This document shows, one piece after another, positions 8,998-17,521 of a stretch of DNA of 64,000 nt (position 1 is its first letter; each line of letters begins with the position of its first letter). This DNA is from Myxococcales bacterium (GTDB lineage Bacteria; Myxococcota; UBA727; VGSZ01), in the NCBI GenBank assembly GCA_023248635.1, contig JAHFED010000020.1, positions 28,662 through 92,661 of the forward strand. Direction: 5' to 3'. The notes beneath the pieces are model-generated. The model was not told the DNA's origin, did not search any database, and saw nothing but the letters and a program-made list of their open reading frames with translations. Made by a program: the position numbers and the translations under genes.

Positions 8998-11900
8998 CAG
9001 CGCACCTCTTTCGTGGTGACCGAAGGACGCGGAACGCGCGTGAAGAAATCGCGGAGGTAGTCGTCGGGGGCGTCGACGTCGGCGCCCTTGAGGCCAAAGA
9101 CCACGGGCGAGAAGCGCCGTGGTCCGCTGTCGGGAGGTGCCTCGACGCGCAGGTACCAGGTGCCCTTGGTGAAGCGACCAAAGAGCTGGCAGCCGTCGGC
9201 GACGACCTCTTGCTGGCCGGCTCCCACCTGCCCGGGGGGCACGATGCGAAAGAGAGCGCAGTCGAGGACTTCGGCGTCGACCTTGAGGCCCACGCCCAAC
9301 TGGCCATCGCCCAAGAGGGTGAGCTCAAAGACCCGGGCTTCGCCGGCCTGGATCAAGGTCTCGGCGTTGACGCCTTCGGCGAGGGTCCTGAGGGGCTGAA
9401 AGCTCCAGCTCAGGGTGCCGCCGAGAGTGGCGCCGCCGAAGCCGCGCACCAACAAGCGCTGTTCGCCTTTGTCGACGAGAACGCGCAGATCGCAGCCGGT
9501 GCCGCCGCCGCCGGATTGCAAGACGCGCGGGCCGGAGGCGACGGCGCACACCCCGCTGGTGGCGCGCAGGCGCAGCATGCCCCGTTCCTTGGTGAGGGCC
9601 TTGCGCTCGAAGGTGTTGCCCGAGAGCACGTCTGCCCGACCCGCCACCAGCACGGGCGCCAGCGGGGGGGCTGGGCCCAGCACGCCGTAGCGGTTGCCGT
9701 AGACATCGCCGGGGGGACCGAGGGTGGCGCGCACGCCGCGGCCGTCGTGCTCGACGACGATGTCGCCCCCGACGCCTTTGGGAACCACCGTGCGGCAGCC
9801 AGGCAAGCGGGCGCCGTCGTCGGTGTGGGTGGCGCAGGCTTTGACGCCGATTCCTTCGATTTGCAGGCTGCGCTCGGTGGGTGCAGCGGCAAAGTGCAGG
9901 CGCTCGCGCCCGGGAGCGCGGGGTCGCAGCTCGAAGAGGCCGCTCAGCAAACGGGCGGGTTCGTCGAAGGCGGTGAAGCGCATGATGTCGGCGCGCAGCC
10001 CGAAGTCTTGTGCCCTCAGGCCGGGCGGGCCGGTCTGGGTCTCGACGCCGGCGACGACGACGCTGCCACCGCGTCCGCGCAACACGCAGCGCGCCAGGGG
10101 CACCTTGATGAGGGGCTTGAGGTCCGCCGCGGGAGCGCACAGGTCGATGGCCCGTTCGCCGTCGTCGAGCAGCACCACCCAGGCATCGGCGGGCACGGCG
10201 AGATCGAGGCGAAAGGGATCCGCAGGCAAAGCAAAGCGGGCGACGCCGCCGCCGACGCTGCTGTCGCCTTCGACGAGGGGCACAGCAGCGGGAGGCAAGA
10301 TGGAACGGCGCGCGAGCTTCACGCCCAAGGAGCCGCCCGGTCGGGTCCACGTCGACAACAGGCTTTCTGTGGTGAGGCCCGAGGCGGCCACACAGCGGGC
10401 GCCGTCGACGTTGTGGCTGCCGCCTTCGATGTGACAGGCCGGGTTGGCCGCGCTGCCCGGGAGGCTCTGGACGTCGACGACGTGCAAGGCCTTTTGCTGG
10501 GTCTGCTGGCGCTCGATGGTCTTCTTGCCTTCGAGCACCCGGCTCTCGTGCGAGGGCGCATCGAGTTGTCCCAACAGCTCGTGAAAAGAGACCTTGGCCT
10601 TCTCGCCGCGGGCCACCCCGATCAGCACGCTGTCGCCGTCGACGCGGGGATCGAAAGACGCCGTCCCCGGGCACGGCACCAGCGCGCCGCGCGTCTGTTT
10701 GGGCAAGCAGCGGGCATTGGCTGCGGTCTCGAAGCGTCCGCGCCCACTCACCGCGGCGGTCTGCACGACGTCGTCGCTGAGCTCACCCGAGGAGAAGAAG
10801 CCGCCCGACGACGACAACGCTCGCTCTTGCAGCTGCACCTTCACGCTGGCGGGCCGGTCGGCGGTCCAGGTCAGCAAAGAGAAAGGCCGGACGTCGTCGT
10901 TGCCCCACAACAAGATCGAGCAGCTGCGCACGCCCACGTGGCGATCGAGCAGGCTGCCGTCTGTGTCGAAGGCGGCGCAGGAGAAGTCCTCCGACGACGT
11001 CAGGGTCACGTCGCTGACCTTGCCTTTGCTCGGCACCAGGGTGGAGCGAGCGACCTTGCCGACCAGCTTGAAGTTGTCGCCGTCTTTGAGGGGGCCGGTG
11101 TCTTTGGCCTCGAGAAACTGGGCCGAGACCTCGGTGGGCCCGGGCTGCAGCACTTCGGCGTCGACGTACAAGCGGTAGTTGGAGCTGGCCACCAGGGGAA
11201 CAGCGAGCGCGCAGTTCCAGTCGGCGCCCGAGCTCTGACTCGAGGCAACCAAGGTGCCGCGCTCATCGAGCAAGCGGCAGGCGACGTCGGTTTCGCCGCG
11301 GGTCTTGATGCGCACCAGGCCGGCACTCGCGCTGTCGGGGGCTTTGACGTCGATGACGACGGGGGCTTGGGTGCGCATGTGCACGCCAGGCAGCAGGGCG
11401 CGCACCTCGATCTGCACGCCGTAGGAGACGGCGACGTCGCCGCGGCTGTGCTCGGTCTCCAAGATCCAGGTGCCGGCCTTGAGAGCGACCACCTGGCCGC
11501 TCAGCGGTGGCAACGCGTGGTGCACGGTCGCCTGCAACAAGGACGAAGCCGCGGCACCATTGTCGCCGCCGCGGTTTCCGTAGCGCGTGCTGTCACCGTC
11601 GCCGTCGGTGTCGTCTTCGCCGCTGTCGTTGCCGTCGCCGTCGTCTTCGTTGCTCTCGTCGTCGCTGTCGCCGTCGTTTTCGACGTAGTCCTCGTTGTCG
11701 GCGTTGTCCTCGCTGCCGCGGTCCACTTCGCCCTCTTCGTCCTGTGCGGGGCTGGCGCTTTCGGCGAGGGAGAAAGAGCCGCCGCCGCCGACGGGAGCGA
11801 TGGTGGCTGCGACCTCGGTCTTTTGGCCTTTGGCATCGGTGGCATAGAGGCGGCCCTGCATGGCGTTGCCCAGGGTGATGCCGACGTCGACGTCGCTGGT

Positions 11901-14567
11901 GAGGGTGAAGCGGAAGCTGTCGCTGCCATCGTCGCCGAGCTCGGCTTGGTAGTTGGTGTTGAGCGCCAGGCTGTGGGTCTTGGTGCCGCGCAGGGTCTCC
12001 TGGTTTTTGGGCTCGCCCAGTCGCAAGGCGCGGCGGCTCTCGACGGTGAGGGGCAAGACGTTCAGCGTGTAGGCGCCGGCGGGCAGCAGCTCATTGCCGG
12101 CACAGGCATGGGGCACTTTGCGGATGGGCCAGCCGTCATTGTCGTCGAGGCGGCAGGAGAGCTCGGCACCCTGGGCGTGCAGTTCCCAATCAATCTGGGT
12201 GTCCTGCTTCAGCGTGAAGGCGTGGCGGGCCAGGGCTCCAGCGTCGACGGTGACGAAGCGTTCGTCGCCCAGGGAAAGATCGCCGCCGGCCCAGGCGGGT
12301 TTGGCGCTGAGGCGCAGTCCCGCGCGTCCTTTGCTGCGCCCATTGGCGGCGACTTCGACGAGGTAGCGCCCGGGCTTGAGGTAGCTGCCGACCAGGCAAT
12401 TGCGGCCGCGGCCGTTTTGGTTGCCTGCAAAGAGACGCGACGACACCGCGGTGCGCACGGCACAGCGCGTGGCCAGCAGGCCCTCGGTGGCGACGTCGAA
12501 GAGGCCGGCGCTGGCGACGTCGACGAGGAAGCTCTTGCTCGTGGTGCCATCCAGGTCGAACCACACGGTCTTACCCTCGGCGACCACGGGCAGACGGGGT
12601 GGAGCGCCCTTGAAGGGGTCGAGGGGCGGCGCCGGCGCAGGCGGCGTGACGCGCGCAATGAGCGCAAGCGAGGGGCGCGTGCCGGCGTTGTCGAGGGTGA
12701 GCGTGGCCCCGGTGGTCAGCGGTCCGGATTCGCACGACGCCAAAGGCTGGCCGTCGAGAGCGCAGCTGAACGCACCCGGCCCGATGTTCTTGGCCTGCAC
12801 CGAGGCCCCGGCAGCGAGAGCAAGGCGCAAGGTGCGGTGGGGATCGACGGCGACGACAGCAGAGCCTTGGGCCAACCCACCACTCCCTGCCGATGCTCCA
12901 ACCGCTGGCGCACCTCGGAGGCCGAAGACGGCTCGGAGGGTGGCGCCAGCGTCGTCGTTGGTGACCACGCGATATTTCCCCTGCAAAGCGAGGCCGGCGA
13001 AGAAGCAGCCCGAGCGCATGGGTGCTTCGTCGTCGTTGCCGACCAGGGCTGCCAGGCCCACTTGTCCGACCCGCAGCTCCTGGATGCCCGGTTTGCCGCC
13101 GTAAAAGCGCACTTCGATGGGTCCGGCGGGCAGAGGAATCTTGTGGCTGCAGCTGCCATCTTTGCCAGCGCCGACGCGGGTCTTGAGGCCGTTGTCCTCG
13201 AGGCGGAACACCTCGCACGAGGCCCCGAGCGCGTCGTTGCCGGTAATGCCGTAGATGCCGGGGCGGTCGACGGAGAACCACACGGCCAACGAGGTCGCGT
13301 CGGTGTTGAAGCGACGCCTCCACGCCTGCGTCAGACCGACGGAGGGCAAGTCGCGGGCGACGACGCCGGCGAAGTTTCCCTTGGCATCGAGCTTCTCGAG
13401 CACACAGCCCAGGGGCGCTTCATCGACGCTGATGGGCAGACCGCTGACCGCGACATCGGTGATGCCGGCGGCGAAGTCGACGACGACGTCGGAGCGGGCG
13501 TCGCCGAAGGCAACGTTGTCGCGGGTGTTCAGCGGCGCCCACACCACGCGTCCTACGGTGCCCGGGGGACCTCTGACCTCGACAATGGTGGCCTTCTGGT
13601 TGTTCTGTCCGCTCTGCAGCGTGCAGCCGGCGACGGTGGCGTTGGGCAGGATCGAGCAGCTCGTCGTCGAGCCACGCCGAAAGCTGATCTTGTCGTCGCT
13701 GACGACGCCAATGGCGCTGAGGGTGACGGGATCGACGCGCTTGCCATCCACCGAGAGGAAGGCTGCGATGCGACCCTCGGGCACGCGCACGCTGGTGGCG
13801 CCCCAGGCCGGCAAGGTGAAGATCTCGCTGCGCGAGGTCGACGCGGGAGGAGCGTCGTAGCCGACGAAGACGGTGTTGTCGTCGCTGCCGACGCTGAAGG
13901 TCTGGGCATCGCTGCCGTAGACGACCAGCGCATAGTCGCCGGGGTCGACGGTGGCCTGAAGGTGCAGGTGGTGGATCGGGCGTCCGGCGACGGGTCTTTC
14001 GATCTGGGTGTTTCTGCCAAAGTCGGTGACCCACTGGCCATCGCGCCACAGCTCAACGACGCCGGCGGTGCGGCCGTAGACGTCGACGACGACCTCCTGC
14101 TGGCTGGGCACCCGCAACCAGCGCGTCACCTGTTTGCCGGGCGACAGCTCGAGCACCGAGGAGCGCCCCGGCAGCAACACCAGGGGAACGTCGACGTCGA
14201 CGAACGCGGTCACGCTCACCTTGGCCCTGGGGACAGCGCTTTTCTTCGCGCCTGCCAGCGCCAGGGGAGCGCGGAGGCGCAGCTTGTAGAGGCCCTGATC
14301 CATCAAGACGTCGGCCTGGCAATCCGTTTTGCCGACGACGCCGTTGTCGAAAAAGGGACCGCGCAGGTGATCGACCAGCGTGCAGGCGACGCCGACTTCG
14401 CTTTGCACAGCGAGGTGCACCATGCCGGTCTTTGGAACCTTGACGATGACGTCTTGGGAGCCGACGGCGTCGACGACGTCTTTGCTGACGGTGGGTCGGG
14501 CTCCAGCCTCCGCGCTGCCCGCCGGGGCCGAAAGAGAAAGGGAGAGAGCAAGCAGGCCCTCAATCAT
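8997..14567 (-). CDS. Very large exported protein of unknown function, first gene of macroglobulin-pbpC operon
   Basis: A 1856-residue protein I do not recognise. It begins with a Sec-type signal peptide (MIEGLLALSLSLSAPAGSAEA), and the ATG is preceded by GGAG at good distance. The mature part looks like serial all-beta modules: repeated short strands, Cys pairs within segments such as CTLVDHLRG and CAAFDTDGS, and frequent GxYxLxV-like strand ends. Near residues 940-990 is an Asp/Glu/Asn/Ser-rich low-complexity stretch that is a possible calcium-binding or flexible spacer. No membrane helix or sorting signal is visible at the C-terminus. The one-base overlap with the macroglobulin gene argues for a joint envelope role, perhaps as a partner or structural scaffold, but that is inference. 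Long open frames on the opposite strand here are GC-rich shadows. Confidence 0.85.
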   Translation of the reverse strand: MIEGLLALSLSLSAPAGSAEAGARPTVSKDVVDAVGSQDVIVKVPKTGMVHLAVQSEVGVACTLVDHLRGPFFDNGVVGKTDCQADVLMDQGLYKLRLRAPLALAGAKKSAVPRAKVSVTAFVDVDVPLVLLPGRSSVLELSPGKQVTRWLRVPSQQEVVVDVYGRTAGVVELWRDGQWVTDFGRNTQIERPVAGRPIHHLHLQATVDPGDYALVVYGSDAQTFSVGSDDNTVFVGYDAPPASTSRSEIFTLPAWGATSVRVPEGRIAAFLSVDGKRVDPVTLSAIGVVSDDKISFRRGSTTSCSILPNATVAGCTLQSGQNNQKATIVEVRGPPGTVGRVVWAPLNTRDNVAFGDARSDVVVDFAAGITDVAVSGLPISVDEAPLGCVLEKLDAKGNFAGVVARDLPSVGLTQAWRRRFNTDATSLAVWFSVDRPGIYGITGNDALGASCEVFRLEDNGLKTRVGAGKDGSCSHKIPLPAGPIEVRFYGGKPGIQELRVGQVGLAALVGNDDEAPMRSGCFFAGLALQGKYRVVTNDDAGATLRAVFGLRGAPAVGASAGSGGLAQGSAVVAVDPHRTLRLALAAGASVQAKNIGPGAFSCALDGQPLASCESGPLTTGATLTLDNAGTRPSLALIARVTPPAPAPPLDPFKGAPPRLPVVAEGKTVWFDLDGTTSKSFLVDVASAGLFDVATEGLLATRCAVRTAVSSRLFAGNQNGRGRNCLVGSYLKPGRYLVEVAANGRSKGRAGLRLSAKPAWAGGDLSLGDERFVTVDAGALARHAFTLKQDTQIDWELHAQGAELSCRLDDNDGWPIRKVPHACAGNELLPAGAYTLNVLPLTVESRRALRLGEPKNQETLRGTKTHSLALNTNYQAELGDDGSDSFRFTLTSDVDVGITLGNAMQGRLYATDAKGQKTEVAATIAPVGGGGSFSLAESASPAQDEEGEVDRGSEDNADNEDYVENDGDSDDESNEDDGDGNDSGEDDTDGDGDSTRYGNRGGDNGAAASSLLQATVHHALPPLSGQVVALKAGTWILETEHSRGDVAVSYGVQIEVRALLPGVHMRTQAPVVIDVKAPDSASAGLVRIKTRGETDVACRLLDERGTLVASSQSSGADWNCALAVPLVASSNYRLYVDAEVLQPGPTEVSAQFLEAKDTGPLKDGDNFKLVGKVARSTLVPSKGKVSDVTLTSSEDFSCAAFDTDGSLLDRHVGVRSCSILLWGNDDVRPFSLLTWTADRPASVKVQLQERALSSSGGFFSSGELSDDVVQTAAVSGRGRFETAANARCLPKQTRGALVPCPGTASFDPRVDGDSVLIGVARGEKAKVSFHELLGQLDAPSHESRVLEGKKTIERQQTQQKALHVVDVQSLPGSAANPACHIEGGSHNVDGARCVAASGLTTESLLSTWTRPGGSLGVKLARRSILPPAAVPLVEGDSSVGGGVARFALPADPFRLDLAVPADAWVVLLDDGERAIDLCAPAADLKPLIKVPLARCVLRGRGGSVVVAGVETQTGPPGLRAQDFGLRADIMRFTAFDEPARLLSGLFELRPRAPGRERLHFAAAPTERSLQIEGIGVKACATHTDDGARLPGCRTVVPKGVGGDIVVEHDGRGVRATLGPPGDVYGNRYGVLGPAPPLAPVLVAGRADVLSGNTFERKALTKERGMLRLRATSGVCAVASGPRVLQSGGGGTGCDLRVLVDKGEQRLLVRGFGGATLGGTLSWSFQPLRTLAEGVNAETLIQAGEARVFELTLLGDGQLGVGLKVDAEVLDCALFRIVPPGQVGAGQQEVVADGCQLFGRFTKGTWYLRVEAPPDSGPRRFSPVVFGLKGADVDAPDDYLRDFFTRVPRPSVTTKEVR

Positions 14568-15148
14568 TTTGAGCTCCAGGTGGGCGGTTTTGCCCTCTTG
14601 GTGAAGGCAGCGGCGATGGCGGCGGTGAAGCTACAACCGGGTCGGGGGTGGGTGCATTCGTTGCTGTTGGAATCTGGATCGTGACGTCGACACGCTCTTG
14701 AATTCGCCTGCGGCGGGCGGAGACGCGCTGCGGGCGGAGACGCGCGGCGGGCGGAGACGCGCTGCGCGGAGAACGCGCTTCGCGCGGAGAAGGCCTCCGG
14801 CCGGGCCAAGGGGGTACCTGGTGGTGGCGAAGCGCTCCAGGGCAACCCCCCTGGACCCCTGCCCTTTGCGTGCACCGTTCCCTCGAGCTGTTGCCGTCGC
14901 TTTGACGTCGTCGTCGGCGCACGGAGACGAGTGGATGAACGCATCGGCACCGGCAGAGCTCGAGGGAAACGAGGTGTTGCAGCGCGCAGCCCGCGTCGCG
15001 TCTCGCAGTGAAGGCGCCCCCAGATGCGCGGGTGCTTCCGCTGCGGCTCGCCAGGGGTCGGCGCTGCGCGGGCGTCGGTTCTTGCTCCGGCGACCGAGCC
15101 GCACGGAGCCGGTGACGACGGCGACCGCCTCGCCTGCAGGAGAGTTGG
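14568..15148. other. Non-coding stretch upstream of the macroglobulin operon
   Basis: This 581-base gap separates two minus-strand operons. It must hold the promoter of the 1856-residue gene. The visible content is a 17-base tandem repeat (listed separately), a C-rich segment near 14845-14870, and no open frame with convincing codon use or homology. No tRNA-like fold was noticed. Confidence 0.6.
14715..14765. repeat. Three tandem 17-base units
   Basis: GGGCGGAGACGCGCTGC is present three times head to tail (14715-14731, 14732-14748 with one TGC-to-GGC change, 14749-14765). It is followed by decayed copies such as GCGGAGAACGCGCTTC up to about 14790. The unit is not a multiple of three in length and lies outside any gene. 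Confidence 0.8.
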
Positions 15149-16069
15149 CTAGCGGGCTCGCTCTTCGACCAGGTCGAGGAAGCGCTGGGTGATGGGAGCG
15201 CCGAGGTCGTCTTCGATGTCGATGACCACGGGGGTGCGGTTGACCTCGAGGATGGTGAGGTGATCGCTTTGTCGTCGTCCCATCTTCAAGTCGACGGCGG
15301 CGAAGTCGCAGCAGCACACCTGGGCGGCGGCCCGGGCGAGGACGGCGACGCGCTCGTTGTCTTCGCGTTCCCAGCAGGCGCTGCCGTCGACGAAGGCGGG
15401 GCGCTGGCGCAGGTCGACGACATCGTCGTCGCCGGGGAAGCGCGCGACGGCCACCACTTCGTCGCCCACCACCACCGCGCGCAGGTCGCAGCCGCGCATG
15501 CGGGGCTGCTGGATCGCGGGCATCGCCGTGGTGCCCAGGGTGACGACGGGGCCGCCGGCGATGGGTTTCTGGAGCCAATCGACGTCGTCGCTGACGCCCA
15601 GCCCCCGAGTGATGCGCGTGCGGGGCACCGGTAGGCCCGCGCGGGCCAAGGCCAGCAACTGCGCGGGCTTGAAGTCAAGGGGCCGCGCCTTCGATGGCGA
15701 CGACAACACCGGGATCCCCCGGGCCTCGAGCTCGCCCACGATGGACCACGCGAGCACGTGGCGTTCGTACTGCTGCGTCGTCAAGAGCGCATGAGCCTCC
15801 GCCGATACCTCCAGACCCGGCGGCGTGGTGCGCGCGGCGGGACCGGGCAACGGGCCCAGGATCACGGCGTCGACGTCGTCCACCCTCACCCCGCCGATCA
15901 GAATGGCCCCGCCCACCACGACGTCGACGTCACCCCGGATGAAAGCGCCGACGTCGGCATCGCGCACCTCGTGGCCCCGGTCGAGGGCTGCGGTGCGAAA
16001 GCGATCGCACTGAGGCTCTGGCGACCTGGTCAACGAGCCCGTGCGGCGGGCAAAGATCGCGATCTTCAT
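15149..16069 (-). CDS. ATP-grasp (RimK/glutathione synthetase-like) protein
   Basis: 306 residues starting MKIAIFARRTG; this ATG is chosen because it overlaps the upstream stop as ATGA and begins the typical pre-ATP-grasp Rossmann strand. The N-terminal domain (about 1-95) has DVDAVILGPLPG. The ATP-grasp fold follows, with LQKPIAGGPVVTLG (ATP-binding Lys), a metal-ligand series at VDLKMG and ILEVNRTP (Asp, Glu, Asn), and a C-terminal helix. Family members ligate amino acids or peptides through an acyl-phosphate intermediate. The acceptor here is unknown; a small-molecule or protein-tail ligase are both possible. It is the last gene of a TetR-controlled three-gene unit. Confidence 0.85.
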   Translation of the reverse strand: MKIAIFARRTGSLTRSPEPQCDRFRTAALDRGHEVRDADVGAFIRGDVDVVVGGAILIGGVRVDDVDAVILGPLPGPAARTTPPGLEVSAEAHALLTTQQYERHVLAWSIVGELEARGIPVLSSPSKARPLDFKPAQLLALARAGLPVPRTRITRGLGVSDDVDWLQKPIAGGPVVTLGTTAMPAIQQPRMRGCDLRAVVVGDEVVAVARFPGDDDVVDLRQRPAFVDGSACWEREDNERVAVLARAAAQVCCCDFAAVDLKMGRRQSDHLTILEVNRTPVVIDIEDDLGAPITQRFLDLVEERAR

Positions 16070-16692
16070 GGGTGCCACTTGGGCTCGGCCGGTCTCCGGG
16101 GTGGGCTCGTTGAGGCGCGGCACTGCTTGGCCAGGGTGCGACCGCTGTCGGCGTCGATGCCCACCACCACGTAACGGCGAGGACGCCCCCCAAAGATGCC
16201 GTCGTCGTAGCGCTCGAGCAACAGCACCAGGGAAGCGTCGACGTCGTCGCAATGGCCCCTGATCTCCAGGGTGCCGCCGTCGATGGTGGTGCTCACCCGA
16301 CCGATGGCGTCGAAGCCGTCGTTGATCTCGAAGGGACCGATGCGTCGTTCGAGCCGCCCTTCGCGAATGGCCCGGCGCATCTCTTGGGCGGACTCGCGGG
16401 ACATCGCACCACCGATGCGCTCCGCCACCGCACCCACCAGAGCCGACAACGCCTTGCTGCCGATGTCGTCGCCGCCGATGCCGACGTCGGCGGCCAGCAG
16501 CGATCCCAACACCTCCGTCGACGAACGGCTGAAGCGCTCCAGAGCCACCGCGCGTTCGACGCGGGCCACGTCGCGATCCTGCAGCCCCCGCTGAATCTCC
16601 AGGGGCGTCCAATAGGGCGAATCGCGCAAGGCCAAGGCCACCCCGGCCAAAAGCACCACGACGACGACGGCCAGGCGGAACAGGGTCTTCAC
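16066..16692 (-). CDS. DUF2939-like membrane-anchored protein
   Basis: 208 residues. The GTG at 16692 is chosen because it overlaps the TetR stop (GTGA) and starts right at a signal-anchor helix (VKTLFRLAVVVVVLLAGVALAL). After it comes DSPYWTPLEIQRGLQDRDVA, which fits the DUF2939 pattern of a SPYW/L segment followed by a helix with Arg-Asp. The remainder (SKALSALVGAVAERIGGAM and a beta-rich C-terminus) also fits that family of periplasmic or membrane-attached proteins of unknown function. It overlaps the ATP-grasp gene by 4 bases. A longer open frame extends upstream inside tetR, but its codon use is that of a shadow frame. Confidence 0.8.
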   Translation of the reverse strand: MKTLFRLAVVVVVLLAGVALALRDSPYWTPLEIQRGLQDRDVARVERAVALERFSRSSTEVLGSLLAADVGIGGDDIGSKALSALVGAVAERIGGAMSRESAQEMRRAIREGRLERRIGPFEINDGFDAIGRVSTTIDGGTLEIRGHCDDVDASLVLLLERYDDGIFGGRPRRYVVVGIDADSGRTLAKQCRASTSPPRRPAEPKWHP

Positions 16693-17348
16693 GTTGACTC
16701 TCTCCCGTCTTGCATGCCCAGCGCCGTGCCGGTGGGCAAGGCCCGCCAGGTAGAGCGCACCGCCTCGGCAGAGGAGCGCGCCACCGCCCGCCGCACGACG
16801 TCGCCCGCCAGGGTCAACATCCACGCGTCGGCGATCAACGAGGCGCGCTGCCCTTCGATCTGACAGGCGACCAGGTGCCGAACCAGCTCCTTGTGGCGCC
16901 AGCGGTAGGGCGGAGAATCGCACAACACTGTACGCGATCGGACCTCCATCTCGGCGGCGGCCAGGACGTCGGCGTTGTCGATGACGAAGTCGACGAAGGC
17001 GGCCCAGGTCGTCAACAAACGTTGCTGGGGGCTGGCTTCCTTGGGCAGACCACACCGCCCGCGCACGAGCTCTTGCAGGGCCAGTTCGTCGTCGTTGAGC
17101 AAGGCGCGAAAGAGGGCGAACTTGTCCGTGAAGCGCCGGTAGAGCGTGCCCTTGCCGACGCCGGCAGCGGCGGCCAGCTCATCCATGCCCACCACGTCGA
17201 GCCCGCGCGTCTTCATCAGAGTGCGGGCGGCATCGAGAATCTTCTTGCGGTTTCGAGCCGCGTCCTTGCGTTCGGGTAGGGGCGGCGACAACCCCGGCAC
17301 CTCGGCGCCCTCGGGACCCTGCGGCACCAACGGCAAGAAACGTCCCAT
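16689..17348 (-). CDS. TetR-family transcriptional regulator (autoregulatory)
   Basis: 219 residues from the ATG at 17348, chosen over the ATG at 17366 because GGGAGGGAGG lies just before it, whereas the earlier ATG abuts the operator and has no ribosome site. The N-terminal DNA-binding domain runs from RNRKKILDAARTLM through the helix-turn-helix MDELAAAAGVGKGTLYRRF. The C-terminal ligand/dimer domain is all-helical, and its ligand is not predictable. It leads the unit with the DUF2939-like and ATP-grasp genes. A perfect 16-base palindrome 23 bases upstream of the chosen start is the expected operator, so self-repression is likely. Confidence 0.92.
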   Translation of the reverse strand: MGRFLPLVPQGPEGAEVPGLSPPLPERKDAARNRKKILDAARTLMKTRGLDVVGMDELAAAAGVGKGTLYRRFTDKFALFRALLNDDELALQELVRGRCGLPKEASPQQRLLTTWAAFVDFVIDNADVLAAAEMEVRSRTVLCDSPPYRWRHKELVRHLVACQIEGQRASLIADAWMLTLAGDVVRRAVARSSAEAVRSTWRALPTGTALGMQDGREST

Positions 17349-17370
17349 GATCCTCCCTCCCGCCATAGAA

Positions 17371-17386
17371 ACGGACCGGGGTCCGT
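17371..17386. promoter_or_regulatory. TetR operator palindrome
   Basis: ACGGACC-GG-GGTCCGT, two perfect 7-base arms with a 2-base centre, lies between the divergent tetR and the plus-strand gene at 17522. Its length and position match operators of autoregulated TetR repressors. Whether it also controls the divergent plus-strand locus cannot be decided from sequence. Confidence 0.75.
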
Positions 17387-17521
17387 CTACCGACGACGCC
17401 CTCAGGCAACAACGGGCCTGCCGCTAGGCGGCCGTGACGAGGCTGCCACGACGAGGGGCGCTTCGCCAAAGGCTGGGTGCCAGGGATAGAGTCGCGGTCC
17501 GTTTCGTCCTTGGAGGCTCTC

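Noticed and set aside
9210..14684. An 1824-codon open frame on the plus strand opposite the large exported protein gene
   Set aside because: It is a shadow: GC-rich codon bias removes stops on the opposite strand. It has no signal peptide, domain or ribosome site, while the minus frame has all of the first and last.
14631..15578. A minus-strand open frame spanning the gap upstream of the large exported protein
   Set aside because: It runs in the wrong frame through the ATP-grasp gene and is Arg/Pro-rich low-complexity sequence.
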